A DNA stretch of 64,000 nucleotides, from NCBI RefSeq assembly GCF_030284385.1, contig NZ_CP127221.1:868001-932000 (forward strand), in the 5' to 3' direction. The notes beneath the pieces were generated by a model. It was given only the letters and a program-made list of their open reading frames with translations, did no database searches and was not told where the DNA came from. Source of the stretch: Altererythrobacter rubellus (GTDB taxonomy: Bacteria; Pseudomonadota; Alphaproteobacteria; Sphingomonadales; Sphingomonadaceae). The translations under genes and the position numbers were made by a program. Positions 46,601 to 55,799 of this stretch are shown here, piece by piece. Numbering within the stretch: the first letter of the stretch is position 1; each line of letters starts with the position of its first letter.

Positions 46601-47342
46601 AATGCCAAATGCCTTCAACGCACCGCCAGCGATCACCCGCGCCGCGGTACTCTATGTCTTCCGCTGCCTGGTCGATAGCGAGATCCCCCTCAATGCAGGT
46701 TGCATGAAGCCCCTGGAAATCGAGGTGCCGGAAGGGTCATTGCTGAATCCGCATTTTCCGGCAGCAGTAGTGGCAGGAAATGTCGAGACGAGCCAGGCGG
46801 TCACCGATGCCCTGTTCGGGGCACTTGGGCGACTTGGGTCCAGCCAGGGTACGATGAACAATCTCACCTTCGGCAATGCGCGTTATCAATATTACGAGAC
46901 GATTTGTTCGGGCGCGCCTGCCGGGCCGGGTTTCGATGGCGCGTCGGCGGTCCACACGCATATGACCAATACGCGCATGACCGATCCTGAAATCCTGGAG
47001 CATCGATATCCGGTGATACTGGATGAATTCCGCATTGATCGCGGCTCAGGTGGCAAGGGAACGTGGAATGCCGGAGACGGGATCACCCGCCGGATCCGCT
47101 TTCGTGAAGCCATGCAATGCTCGATCCTATCCGAACATCGGAAAGTCGCGCCTGCTGGCGTGTTGGGCGGCGAGGTGGGTCGCCTGGGCCGGAACTGGAT
47201 CGAGCGCGGTGATGGACGCAAGGATGACCTCGGTGGGTGCGGACGGGCCGAAGTCGAAGAGGGCGATTGCATTGTTATCCGGTCGCCAACCGGGGGCGGG
47301 TTTGGCGACCCGCACGATCGCGAGCCAGAGGGAAGCATATGA
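43698..47342 (+). CDS. fused 5-oxoprolinase/hydantoinase (HyuA-HyuB) protein
   Basis: A 1214-residue ATP-dependent amidohydrolase of the OplA type. The N-terminal HyuA half carries the ASKHA-like phosphate loops [12 protein letters not shown] and [14 protein letters not shown], plus the AAGGGSIV loop. The HyuB half carries [31 protein letters not shown] and the closing [14 protein letters not shown] and PTGGGFGDP. Single-chain fusion of this length is the eukaryotic-like 5-oxoprolinase arrangement. It hydrolyses 5-oxoproline to glutamate if canonical. Its TGA overlaps the ATG of the Nramp-like gene. Confidence 0.9.
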   Translation: MTTNSTSEPDLKWQFWIDRGGTFTDVIARAPDGALHTRKLLSENPENHEDAALHAVREFLGLDADAEIPLGQVQAIKMGTTVATNALLERKGERTLLAITRGLGDAIEIGYQARPDTFALNIVKPAPLYSASLEIDERILADGTVEMPLDRAQATAVLQTAFDDGYRAIAIALMHGCKYTQHEQALAQIAHDIGFTQVSVSHQVSPLTKIVSRGETTIVDAYLTPILRRYVDRVSAAFGDSPAPGQLSFMQSSGGLTDAAQFRGRDAILSGPAGGIVGCVETARLAGFDKVIGFDMGGTSTDVSHYAGEFEKVYETEVAGVRMRVPMLHIHTVAAGGGSIVSYQDGRMRVGPESAGANPGPRCYRRGGPLTVTDINACLGKLQPDLFPAIFGPVQDEPLDTRASHAGFAEIAEEIGDGRSAEDVAEGFLGIAVEHMAQAIKKISISRGYDVSNYVLNCFGGAGGQHACLVAERLGIKTIMLHPMAGVLSALGMGLAKTQCETQRVIDTALSGDAINALRSPTAELEAANVASFALQGVAASAVSHTASALLRYRGTETAISVPVVDLGQMAREFESAHNRQFGFVAPDKELLLDTLVVVSECGGEAYTERQAQRPLPEPLTPISQREIFAGGEWHSASVYQASQLDFGHELFGPAIIISDTDTIIVERGWRALVNSFGHLILTQVGVPQDKLPDTTQPDPVILEIFNSQFMSIAEQMGIVLRNTSQSVNVKERLDFSCAIFDPSGNLVANAPHVPVHLGSMDASVKVIIESGGEINAGDVFVSNNPYNGGSHLPDITVISPVFDEAGEEIMFFVASRAHHEDIGGISPGSMSPFATTIHEEGVLLNNLKLVERGEFMTKRIEQALTECEFPARNPSQNIADLMAQVAANAAGAAELRKLVANYGRRIVHAYMGHIQDAAEDAVRRVIRELDDGGFRLELDCGAVIEVTISADKEAGSARIDFSGTSAQMPNAFNAPPAITRAAVLYVFRCLVDSEIPLNAGCMKPLEIEVPEGSLLNPHFPAAVVAGNVETSQAVTDALFGALGRLGSSQGTMNNLTFGNARYQYYETICSGAPAGPGFDGASAVHTHMTNTRMTDPEILEHRYPVILDEFRIDRGSGGKGTWNAGDGITRRIRFREAMQCSILSEHRKVAPAGVLGGEVGRLGRNWIERGDGRKDDLGGCGRAEVEEGDCIVIRSPTGGGFGDPHDREPEGSI

Positions 47343-48568
47343 TTGGTAAGCTGCGAGAAATCGGGCAAAATTTGGGCCCGGGCGCGATAGTCACTGCGGC
47401 CTTTATCGGCCCGGGGACCGTTACCACGTCGACGCTTGCGGGTGCGAACTTTGGTTATGTGCTGCTCTGGGCACTGCTGTTTGCGACGTTTGCCACGATC
47501 ATTCTGCAGGAAATGGCTGCAAGGCTTGGTGTGGTGACGCGCAAAGGGCTTGGCGATGCACTGGCAGAGCTATTCCATGCGTCCGTTTGGCGGTGGCCAT
47601 TGATCGTACTGGTCGGCGCGGCGCTCTATATGGGCAATGCCGCATATGAAGGTGGCAATCTGGCTGGTGCTGCGCTGGGCCTCTCCGCCATTGTCGGGGA
47701 GAGTGCATGGGCATTTCGCGGTTCGATTGGCGCCATTTCGCTGCTGGCGGCAGCGCTGCTTGCATCGGGCAATTATCGCCATATCGAACGTGTGCTGATA
47801 GCGCTTGTGATGGTCATGGCGCTTGCTTTCGTGGCGACATTTCTGATCGTGCAACCAGACTTGGGCGCGATGCTTCGCGGCACGTTCTTGCCGACTATTC
47901 CAGACGGCGCATTGATGACCGTCGTTGCGCTGATCGGCACAACTGTGGTCCCTTACAACCTGTTTCTCCACGCGAGTGCTGTGCGAAACCGGTTCAGCGG
48001 GCCGGAAGATCTACCGGCCGCACGCACGGACACGGTCGTGACTATCGGGATCGGTGGTTTGATAGCCATGCTGGTTGTCGCGACTGCATCTGCCAGCCTG
48101 TTTGCAGCCGGAATTGCTGTTACCAGCGCGGCTGACATGGCAGCGCAGTTTGAACCCTTGTTCGGTTCGAACGCGAAATATCTGATGGGGGTGGGGCTGT
48201 TCGCAGCCGGGTTGACCAGCGCGATCACAGCGCCGCTGGCGACGGGTTATGCGATGTCCGAAATTCTTGGCGTCAGCGAAGAGACGAAGCCGAATGTCAT
48301 GCGCTGGGTGGCGCTAAGTGTGATCCTGATCGGAGCGGCACTTTCGCTGACTGGTATTCGTCCAGTGACCATTATTCTCTCCGCGCAATTCGCCAATGGC
48401 ATCTTGCTGCCGGTCATCGCGGGCTTCCTGCTTTACGCCATGAATCAGGAAAAACTGCTGGGTAAGCACGTAAACAAGATAGCAGCCAATGTAGCGGGCG
48501 TGGCTGTTTTGGTGATCGCGGCGGGGCTTGGTGCGCGCTCGGTGCTAGGCGCGCTGGGGGCGATTTAA
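47339..48568 (+). CDS. Nramp-family transporter lacking the canonical metal-binding motif
   Basis: A 409-residue protein with about 11 membrane helices and the Nramp fold. The TM1 metal site, DPGN in true Nramp transporters, reads GPGT here ([16 protein letters not shown]), losing both ligand residues. The TM6 MPH motif reads [11 protein letters not shown]. It is therefore unlikely to carry Mn or Fe by the usual chemistry. ATG at 47339 overlaps the oxoprolinase stop (ATGA), so the two are made together. A role in importing 5-oxoproline or a related compound is inferred. Convergent with galK by a four-base overlap. Confidence 0.85.
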   Translation: MIGKLREIGQNLGPGAIVTAAFIGPGTVTTSTLAGANFGYVLLWALLFATFATIILQEMAARLGVVTRKGLGDALAELFHASVWRWPLIVLVGAALYMGNAAYEGGNLAGAALGLSAIVGESAWAFRGSIGAISLLAAALLASGNYRHIERVLIALVMVMALAFVATFLIVQPDLGAMLRGTFLPTIPDGALMTVVALIGTTVVPYNLFLHASAVRNRFSGPEDLPAARTDTVVTIGIGGLIAMLVVATASASLFAAGIAVTSAADMAAQFEPLFGSNAKYLMGVGLFAAGLTSAITAPLATGYAMSEILGVSEETKPNVMRWVALSVILIGAALSLTGIRPVTIILSAQFANGILLPVIAGFLLYAMNQEKLLGKHVNKIAANVAGVAVLVIAAGLGARSVLGALGAI

Positions 48569-49602
48569 GCGCCGCGAATGGTATCATTCAGCGTTGCTTG
48601 CGGATGTGAAGCCAACAGCTTGGCCAACCAATTGTCCAGCGCATCGTTTTCAACGCAAGCGACGATGCACCCGCCAAATCCGCCGCCTGTTAGCCGTGCT
48701 CCAAGCGCGCCAAACTCCTGTGCATCGCTGACCAAGGCGTCAATCTCCGGCAACGACATATCGAAATCGTCGCGCATCGATATGTGGCTCTCGTTCATCG
48801 CTTGACCCAGCGCGGCAATGTTATCGGCCTTGAGCGCTTGTATCGCTGCCAGCACGCGGCGATGCTCGGTTGCGCAATGGAGCGCGCGTTTCCGCGGGAT
48901 TTCAGCGAGCGAGGACTGCGTCACCTTCTCGGGGTCGAGCAGGCAAAGATCCTCGGTCCCGAAAAAGGCCTTGGCCTCGTCGCATTCCTGCTTGCGCTCG
49001 GCATAGCGACCTTCGGTCAGCTTGCGGAACACACCGGAATGAATGACCGCGATCTTGTGGGTCTTCGGCAGAGCCAACAGTTCGTATTCAAGAGTCTTCG
49101 TATCAAGCGCCATTGCAGTGCCGGGCGTCGCGAGTGCGACCGCCATCTGGTCCATGATACCGCAAGGCACACCCATATATTCGTTCTCGACCCGGCGTGC
49201 GGCGATAGCGATCTCAGCGTCCGACTGCGCTCCATCGCCAGCTTCTCGCGCGGCTTTCAGTATCGCGACGATCAGCGCGGCGGAGGAAGATAAGCCTGAG
49301 CCTGCCGGTATTGTCGAAGTGATTGAAACATCTGCGCCCTGCGCGATGAGCCCCATGTTACGGGCTTCCCGTAGCGCGCCGACGACTGGATCAGACCATT
49401 CTCCGCTCGCGCTATCTGAAAGATCACGCACTGCTTTGTCATAGCTGATAGACCGCGCGATGACCTGATCATCGCTGCTTGCTCTAAGTGTCAGTTCAAG
49501 CCCAACCGACAGTGCCGCGGGAAGCACCATTCCGCCATTGTAATCGGTATGCTCGCCAATCAGATTGACGCGACCTGGAACCCGAATATGGACTTCAGAC
49601 AT
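48565..49602 (-). CDS. galK: galactokinase
   Basis: GHMP-family kinase of 345 residues that phosphorylates galactose at C1, the first Leloir step. The signature GRVNLIGEHTDYNGG is near the start and the ATP loop reads IPAGSGLSSSAAL. The third GHMP motif GARLTGGGFGGC is near the C-terminus. The ATG at 49602 lies inside the end of galT (eight-base overlap), so it is the last gene of the alpha-galactoside operon. Confidence 0.96.
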   Translation of the reverse strand: MSEVHIRVPGRVNLIGEHTDYNGGMVLPAALSVGLELTLRASSDDQVIARSISYDKAVRDLSDSASGEWSDPVVGALREARNMGLIAQGADVSITSTIPAGSGLSSSAALIVAILKAAREAGDGAQSDAEIAIAARRVENEYMGVPCGIMDQMAVALATPGTAMALDTKTLEYELLALPKTHKIAVIHSGVFRKLTEGRYAERKQECDEAKAFFGTEDLCLLDPEKVTQSSLAEIPRKRALHCATEHRRVLAAIQALKADNIAALGQAMNESHISMRDDFDMSLPEIDALVSDAQEFGALGARLTGGGFGGCIVACVENDALDNWLAKLLASHPQATLNDTIRGA

Positions 49603-50674
49603 CGCGCAGCGCCTTCGCTGCATCCTCGGGCATCACATCCACAGTAAACACGCCGGTATGCTGCTCGACCGAAGCGAGATATTTGATCCTGCCTGGCGCG
49701 CGCAGTAGCGGATAGAACTGCACGGTGAAGTGATAACCAGCCGAACCGCCTGCCGGCGCGGCGTGGAATGCAATCATCGTCGCTGCAGGTCCTTCGAACA
49801 GCGCATCATAGCGGCGGGTAACTTCGCCCAGCATATGCGCCAGCGCATCCAATTCCTCGTCAGAGCAATCCCACGGCCCCTCGCGGCGGACGCGCGGAGC
49901 AAGCCAGACTTCATGGGGGAACCGGGCATAGCGCGGCACGAGAGCGGCGATCCCGCCTTGCTCTTCAATTCCGTATTCGGGCATGGCCGTCGAGATCTCG
50001 CTCTCCAGATCATAGCCCCCCGCAAAGGCATCCGCCGCGCGTTGCTGCACCATTGGCACTCGTTCAAATCCGTAGATCTGCCCATGCGGGTGATGCAGCG
50101 TCACGCCCACCTCGTCGCCGCGATTCTCGAACGGCAAAACATACTTGCACCCGCTCGCAAACAAGCTTTCATATCGATCGAGGAGCGCCGCCAGGAATAC
50201 GCGCCGTCGGTCCTGACCAATCGTTGAAAGGCTCCCTTCAGCTTCCGGCCCATAAACGACGACTTCGCATTTGCCGCGTGCCGGCTCAGTCGCGATCCCT
50301 TCGAGCGAAGCGGCTTCGTTGGCCCGCGGATGGAAGGCGGCAAACTTGTTGTCGAACACCGCCAGCTCGAAATCTGCGAAGGGAATCTCGGTCGCAGGTC
50401 CGCCCGGTCTGCTTGGCGCGAGCGGATCGTCAGCTGCGGACGGTTTGAACGTACGGTTCTGCCGATGTGCTGCGTAAACGTTCCATTCGTCGCGCAGTGG
50501 ATGGTGGCGAATTTCGCCGCCATGCGGCAGGTCCTCGGCAGCTTCAGGTATGGGCTCGAGTCCATGCGGCGCATGCCCATAAAGACGCAGCATCCGCCCG
50601 TCCGCCTTGATGTGTTCGCGGCAGTAAACCGGTTCGCCGCCGACGCTTCGCGCAAGCTCAAATGGCCTGCTCAT
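49595..50674 (-). CDS. galT: galactose-1-phosphate uridylyltransferase, zinc-cysteine-less variant
   Basis: Exchanges UMP between UDP-glucose and galactose-1-phosphate. The 359-residue protein has the catalytic HPHGQ motif in TLHHPHGQIYGFERVP and family motifs RHHPLRDEWNVYAAHRQNR and FDNKFAAFHP. At the first zinc site, where relatives have CPLCPS, it has DPLAPS, so both cysteines are gone. ATG at 50674 overlaps the glpD stop (ATGA). No galE is nearby, so UDP-galactose recycling needs a gene elsewhere. Confidence 0.93.
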   Translation of the reverse strand: MSRPFELARSVGGEPVYCREHIKADGRMLRLYGHAPHGLEPIPEAAEDLPHGGEIRHHPLRDEWNVYAAHRQNRTFKPSAADDPLAPSRPGGPATEIPFADFELAVFDNKFAAFHPRANEAASLEGIATEPARGKCEVVVYGPEAEGSLSTIGQDRRRVFLAALLDRYESLFASGCKYVLPFENRGDEVGVTLHHPHGQIYGFERVPMVQQRAADAFAGGYDLESEISTAMPEYGIEEQGGIAALVPRYARFPHEVWLAPRVRREGPWDCSDEELDALAHMLGEVTRRYDALFEGPAATMIAFHAAPAGGSAGYHFTVQFYPLLRAPGRIKYLASVEQHTGVFTVDVMPEDAAKALRDV

Positions 50675-52164
50675 GCTGGCACCACGGCATTTGAGAACCA
50701 TACTGCAACCCGCTCTTGCGCAGCCTTATCCAGATGCAGGCCCAGCTTGCTGCGCCGCCACAGCGCGTCTTCGGCATCGCGTGCGAATTCATTCTCGACA
50801 AGATAGCGTAGCTCTGCCTCATAAAGATCGCCGCCCATATGCATGCCAAGATCTTCGAGCCCCTTGGCCTTCCCGAGTATCGCATCGATGTTGGTGCCAT
50901 AGGCTCGGCAAAGCCGCCGTACGCCCTCGGGGCCAAACCATGGATACTTGGCCATGCTTTCGGCAAAGAAAGTATCGAAACGTGCGGGATCGATATCTCC
51001 GCCGGGCAAAGCGGTGCTGCCGGTCCAGCTTTCACCTTCGGCCAACCCCAGCTTTTGCAACGCATGCTCGGCCAGCTTGCGATAGGTGGTGATCTTGCCC
51101 CCGAAGATCGACAGGATCGGCGCGCCGCCACTCTCATCCAGATCGAACACGTAATCGCGCGTTACCGTGGAGTTGTCGGATTGGTGATCATCATAAAGCG
51201 GGCGAACACCGGCATAATCCCATACCGCATCGTCAGGGGTCACATCATGCCGCAGATATTCGTTAATCGCATCGCAGATGTAGTTCTTCTCTTCGCCGGA
51301 AATAGCAACAGTGTTGGGGTCATCCTTGAACAGCACGTCGGTTGTGCCAACCAAGGTGAACTCGCGCTCATAGGGGATCGCAAACACGATACGATTGTCG
51401 CGGTTCTGGAAGATATAGGCGTGCCTGCCTTCGTATAGTTTGGGGAACACCAGATGGCTTCCCTTCACCAGCCGCAGATTGGTGTGATTGCGGCCCGGCT
51501 GCGCGGTGTCGAGCACATCGTCGACCCAGGGGCCGGCCGCGTTGATCACGATCTTGGCGGACACGGTTTCTTCGCCTTGCTGGCCGCGCAACTTCGCGTT
51601 CCAAACATCGTAGCCGCGCCCCAACTCCACGCATTCGGTACGGGTTCGGATGTCCGCACCGCGCTCTTTTGCGTCCTGGCAATTGAGCGCAACCAACCGC
51701 GCGTCTTCCACCCAGCAGTCCGAATATTCCCACCCGCGAGAGAGGCGGTCCTCTAGGATCTCGCCATGCGGATGATCGCGTAGATTGACCGATCTGGTGG
51801 GTGGAAGCAGTTTTCGACCGCCAAGATTGTCATACAGGAACAGACCCAGGCGGAGCAGCCACTTGGGCCGTAGCCCCTTGTCATGCGGCAGAACGAAGCG
51901 CAGCGGCCAGATTATATGCGGCGCAATCCTGAGCAAACGCTCCCGCTCTATCAAGCTTTCGCGCACCAGCCTGAACTCGAAATGCTCCAGGTAACGCAAC
52001 CCGCCATGAACCAACTTTGTAGACGCGCTGGACGTGTGCGAACCCAGGTCATCCTTTTCTACCAGCAGTACCTTCAGCCCGCGCCCGGCGGCATCGCGAG
52101 CGATCCCCGCGCCATTGATCCCGCCGCCAATGATCAACAAATCATAGGTGTTGTCGTCGCTCAA
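50671..52164 (-). CDS. glpD: glycerol-3-phosphate dehydrogenase (FAD, GlpD type)
   Basis: Respiratory membrane-associated flavoprotein that oxidises glycerol-3-phosphate to dihydroxyacetone phosphate. The 497-residue protein starts with the FAD Rossmann motif LLIIGGGINGAGIARDAAGR and has SSASTKLVHGGLRYLE, VRPLYDD and ILSIFGGKITTYRKLAE. It overlaps the alpha-galactosidase gene upstream and galT downstream, each by four bases. It is an unusual member of a galactose operon; glpK and glpF are absent here. Confidence 0.95.
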   Translation of the reverse strand: MSDDNTYDLLIIGGGINGAGIARDAAGRGLKVLLVEKDDLGSHTSSASTKLVHGGLRYLEHFEFRLVRESLIERERLLRIAPHIIWPLRFVLPHDKGLRPKWLLRLGLFLYDNLGGRKLLPPTRSVNLRDHPHGEILEDRLSRGWEYSDCWVEDARLVALNCQDAKERGADIRTRTECVELGRGYDVWNAKLRGQQGEETVSAKIVINAAGPWVDDVLDTAQPGRNHTNLRLVKGSHLVFPKLYEGRHAYIFQNRDNRIVFAIPYEREFTLVGTTDVLFKDDPNTVAISGEEKNYICDAINEYLRHDVTPDDAVWDYAGVRPLYDDHQSDNSTVTRDYVFDLDESGGAPILSIFGGKITTYRKLAEHALQKLGLAEGESWTGSTALPGGDIDPARFDTFFAESMAKYPWFGPEGVRRLCRAYGTNIDAILGKAKGLEDLGMHMGGDLYEAELRYLVENEFARDAEDALWRRSKLGLHLDKAAQERVAVWFSNAVVPA

Positions 52165-54263
52165 GTCTCTGCTTCCAAGTGGTAAATCATGCAGGTGTCT
52201 GGATGAGTTTGCGGAAGCTGAAGTCCGTAGCCCATCAATGCCGATCCGGCAAAGCTACCTGCGCCCTGCGCCACAAATTCGGGCCACAAGAGTGCAACCT
52301 GATATCGCTTCGCTGGATCAAGGCCAACGAAATTGAGCCGCGGCGGATGCGGGGCAGGGTGCTGATCGAGAACGGCCAGCTGGGCGATCGCGCTGTGTCC
52401 GTCGGCCGAAACGACAGCAATCCCCGCAATATGATCGCTAGTCTCCAGCCGGTGGTAATTGCCTTCATGGATCAGATCGCGATGCTGTTTATGCAGCGCG
52501 ATGGCACGCTTCAGAACCTCGCGATCGGCCTCGCTTTCCCTGGCGAGATCGAGCTCCATACCCATGTGCCCGAACATGGCTGTGCCCGCGCGGAAATGCA
52601 TATCGAACCGCCGCCCGGTAATGTGGCATTTCTTTGGTCCCACATGATTGCCCAGCACGCCAAGTGGCAGAAAGTATGCCGCGCCGCGCATGATCGAATG
52701 GCGCGCACGGGCGTCGTTATTGTCGCTCGTCCACACACGCCCTGTTCGCTCAACCATATTGTAATCAGCCCGCGCGCCTCCGCTTGAGCAGGTCTCGATG
52801 GCGAGTTCAGGACATGCGCCGCGAATTCGGTTGATCAGTGTCGACACCGCTGCGGTCTGCGCATGCATCACCGGGCGACCATCCGCACCACCGGGGTGCT
52901 GGATATCGCGGTTCATGTCCCATTTGATATAGGCAATGTCGAGCTCTTGCACGAGCGTGGTTATCCGCTCGAACAGGTAATCGCTGACCTCTGGCCGGGT
53001 CAGGTCAAGCGGCAGCTGATGGCGAGAGACGATGGGCTCGGCATCTTCGACCTGCAGTACCCAATCGGGATGCGCACGGTAGAGATCGCTGTCGGGATTG
53101 ACCATTTCCGGTTCGAACCATAGGCCGAATTCCATGCCGAGCGAACGGACGTGATCGGCCAGAGGTCTTAACCCATCGGGATGGACATCCCTGGAGACGT
53201 ACCAGTCACCCAGTCCGGCACGGTCATTGCGCCGCGCGCCGAACCAGCCATCGTCGAGCACGAAGCGCTCTGCGCCCACTTCGGCGGCTTGCTCTGCCAA
53301 TGAGAACAGCTTCTCCGGCGAATGATCGAAATACACCGCTTCCCATGTGTTGAAATGGACCGGGCGCGACTTTGGGCCTTTGACGAGGTCATCGCGCACG
53401 AAGCTGTGCAGCTTGCGGGTGACATCGCCATAACCTGCGTCCGACCAGGCCGCGAAGATTGGCGCGCAGATGTGCTGCTCGCCTGCTTTCAGTGTAATCT
53501 CGCCCGGTAGCAGCAGGTCGCCCGCCTGCAGTGACACGGTATCATCGGCCAGTCGGTCAACACGCATACGGTGGTTGCCGCTGGCAGCCAGATGCACAGC
53601 GCATGCAAGACCGTGGGTTTCGCTTGTGTGCGCAGTGCCAAGGTAAAATCCCGGATAGCTGTCATGGCTGGTTCGTCCGGCGCGGTTTTCCCGCACAAAA
53701 GATCCGCGCACCAGATTGTGTTGTTCGGTTTGGAATTCGCGGGCCCATTTGCCGGTAAAGCTGGTGACGCGAGTGAGACGCGGATCGAGCGGCAGGCATA
53801 TCGCGCTGAGCCACTCGAGCGAGATCGGCGTATCGCCGTTATTGCTGAGAATTGTTGCAAACTGCGCTCCGCCGCTGTCACCGACCAGATTGATCAAGTG
53901 GTGCAGCGCTACTCCGCTCGACCGGTCGATTGCAGTAATGCAGCAATACCCTATTCCGTCGGTTTGAACATCTGTCACTCGCGGATCGGGCGCCCAATGC
54001 TTTCCCGCCAAATGCGCGAGCAGGCCCGGAGGCGAAGGATGCCCGGTGCCGATGCAATTAAGCCAGGAGGGTGCAATGGGCTGCTGCGGTCCGCCCGGCG
54101 CATGCTGACGCTTTGCCAAGTCTTCCAGCTCTTCCGGAGTGGCATCGGGCAAGTCTGGTCCAGCATACAGGATACGCGGGCGTTCACCTGTTCGCGCATC
54201 GACAGCGATCATCGTTCCGCTTGCGCGAAGAACAATGAAACCTGTGCCCGAATCTACTGTCAT
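52161..54263 (-). CDS. GH36 alpha-galactosidase
   Basis: Retaining alpha-galactosidase of 700 residues, typical GH36 bacterial length. The beta-supersandwich N-terminal domain precedes the barrel, with DDGWFGARRNDRAGLGDW, the nucleophile Asp in YIKWDMNRDI, and the acid/base Asp in WTSDNNDARARHS. A C-terminal domain follows. No signal peptide, so it acts on imported substrate. First gene of a coupled operon with glpD, galT and galK, and divergent from the SSS symporter. Substrate could be melibiose-type sugars or alpha-galactosyl-glycerol. Confidence 0.94.
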   Translation of the reverse strand: MTVDSGTGFIVLRASGTMIAVDARTGERPRILYAGPDLPDATPEELEDLAKRQHAPGGPQQPIAPSWLNCIGTGHPSPPGLLAHLAGKHWAPDPRVTDVQTDGIGYCCITAIDRSSGVALHHLINLVGDSGGAQFATILSNNGDTPISLEWLSAICLPLDPRLTRVTSFTGKWAREFQTEQHNLVRGSFVRENRAGRTSHDSYPGFYLGTAHTSETHGLACAVHLAASGNHRMRVDRLADDTVSLQAGDLLLPGEITLKAGEQHICAPIFAAWSDAGYGDVTRKLHSFVRDDLVKGPKSRPVHFNTWEAVYFDHSPEKLFSLAEQAAEVGAERFVLDDGWFGARRNDRAGLGDWYVSRDVHPDGLRPLADHVRSLGMEFGLWFEPEMVNPDSDLYRAHPDWVLQVEDAEPIVSRHQLPLDLTRPEVSDYLFERITTLVQELDIAYIKWDMNRDIQHPGGADGRPVMHAQTAAVSTLINRIRGACPELAIETCSSGGARADYNMVERTGRVWTSDNNDARARHSIMRGAAYFLPLGVLGNHVGPKKCHITGRRFDMHFRAGTAMFGHMGMELDLARESEADREVLKRAIALHKQHRDLIHEGNYHRLETSDHIAGIAVVSADGHSAIAQLAVLDQHPAPHPPRLNFVGLDPAKRYQVALLWPEFVAQGAGSFAGSALMGYGLQLPQTHPDTCMIYHLEAET

Positions 54264-54271
54264 GCTCTCAC

Positions 54272-54307
54272 TATCCGATACCTTTTCGCTGATGGCTCTA
54301 TCGGATT
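54272..54307. promoter_or_regulatory. paired TATCNGATA-like sites in the divergent GH36/SSS promoter
   Basis: TATCCGATA (54272-54280) and TATCGGATT (54299-54307) are nearly self-palindromic and 27 bases apart. ATCCGATA and TATCGGAT also pair as an inverted repeat. They fill the 92-base gap between two divergent genes of one pathway, the expected place for a shared operator. No regulator gene is in the window. Confidence 0.45.
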
Positions 54308-54355
54308 TCGATTGAGGCCGCTATCGCGCGAGAAGAGGGAAGGGGAGAAAAATCA

Positions 54356-55798
54356 ATGGCCAATCCGATCCAGGTCGCGGTATTCCTTGGCATCACAGCT
54401 CTAATTGCCTTTGCTACATTCGTTCATTGCAGGGGCAAACGCGGCACCGGCACCGGTGATGAACGTGATTACTTCCTCGCGAATGGCGGGTTGGCCTGGT
54501 ACTTCGTTGCTGGTTCTATCACGCTGACGAACCTGTCTACGGATCAGCTTGTCAGCATGAATGGCAATCAGATGTTGTTGATCGTCTGGTGGGAATTGGC
54601 CGCAGTCGTCGGCCTGTTCATTCTCGCCTTCGTATTCCTGCCAGTTTACTACAAAAACAACTGCACGACGACGACCGAGCTGCTGCAGAAGAAATATGGC
54701 GACAAGCACATTCGCGCGCTGATCAGTCTGCTGTTCCTTGCCGGCAATCTTTTCATATTCTTGCCTGCCATACTCTATGGCGGCTCGCGATTTTTCCTTT
54801 CGCTGTTGGGCTATGATGGCGGAATAGAGAACATCATGCTGGTCTCGGTGGTTCTCGCGATAGTAGGCGCAGCCTATGCGGTCTTCGGCGGATTGCGCGC
54901 TGTCGCGGTCTCAGACACTTATTCAGGGGTTCTGATACTTAGCTTGGCGTTGGTTGTGGTCTATCTCGCTCTTCAAGCGATCAATTTCGATTTCAGCGGC
55001 ATTCCGGCTGATCGTTTGACGCTGATCGGAGATAGCGATTCCGATATACCCTGGACCACGTTGCTGACAGGCATGATCTTCATCCAGACATTTTACTGGT
55101 CAACGAACCAGACGATCACTCAGCGCGCGATGGCTTCACCGACCGTGAAGGAAGCCCAGAAGGGCGTGCTCGCGGCGGCTGCTATCCGACTGCTGATCGT
55201 TCCATTGATTGTGGTCGTACCAGGTATCGTGGCTTACAAGCTGTTCGGCGATGTGCCGTCCGATGGGGCGTACGGCATGATAGTCGCGGAAGTTCTCCCG
55301 ACATGGCTGTCTGGCGCGTTTGCTGCGGCTTTGTTTGCAGCCGCACTCACCACATTCAATTCGATCCTGAACGCTTCTGCCGCGCTATATGTCTGCGATA
55401 TGCATGAAGCCTATATCGACAAGCCGAGGAAAGTCGGCCGTCTGGGTGCGATTGTCTCGATCATCATGAGCCTGCTCGCGCTGACACTGGTGCCGTTCTT
55501 CGCCAGCCAGGAGAGCCTGATCAACACTGTACAGCAGCTCTACGGCCTGCTTTCCATGCCGATACTTTCGGCCTTCATTGTGGGGCTGCTTTTTACCAAT
55601 GTGCAAGCTGCTGCGGCCATGATAGGCGTGGTGTCAGGCGTGGTCTTCTACGGCTTCTGGAGCATGGTCTGGGAACCAGCGCACTACATCCACGGCATGG
55701 CGGTGACCCTGCTGTTATCGGTGTTCGTGTCGCTGTTAGTGAACCGGGTACTGTTCGGACAAAGCGCTCAGCCGGTTTGGTCCTCCGCCAAGGCCTGA
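54356..55798 (+). CDS. sodium/solute symporter (SSS family), SglT-like
   Basis: Inner-membrane sodium-coupled importer of 480 residues with about 12 to 13 helices. SITLTNLSTDQLVSMNGNQM matches the SGLT sodium/sugar-site helix 1 of sugar symporters such as vSGLT. FYWSTNQTITQRAMASPTVK gives the helix-8 region, and the Ser/Thr pair lies in AAALTTFNSILNAS. The length is at the short end of the family. Being divergent from the alpha-galactosidase operon, it probably imports the glycoside that GH36 cleaves. Confidence 0.9.
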   Translation: MANPIQVAVFLGITALIAFATFVHCRGKRGTGTGDERDYFLANGGLAWYFVAGSITLTNLSTDQLVSMNGNQMLLIVWWELAAVVGLFILAFVFLPVYYKNNCTTTTELLQKKYGDKHIRALISLLFLAGNLFIFLPAILYGGSRFFLSLLGYDGGIENIMLVSVVLAIVGAAYAVFGGLRAVAVSDTYSGVLILSLALVVVYLALQAINFDFSGIPADRLTLIGDSDSDIPWTTLLTGMIFIQTFYWSTNQTITQRAMASPTVKEAQKGVLAAAAIRLLIVPLIVVVPGIVAYKLFGDVPSDGAYGMIVAEVLPTWLSGAFAAALFAAALTTFNSILNASAALYVCDMHEAYIDKPRKVGRLGAIVSIIMSLLALTLVPFFASQESLINTVQQLYGLLSMPILSAFIVGLLFTNVQAAAAMIGVVSGVVFYGFWSMVWEPAHYIHGMAVTLLLSVFVSLLVNRVLFGQSAQPVWSSAKA

Positions 55799-55799
55799 G

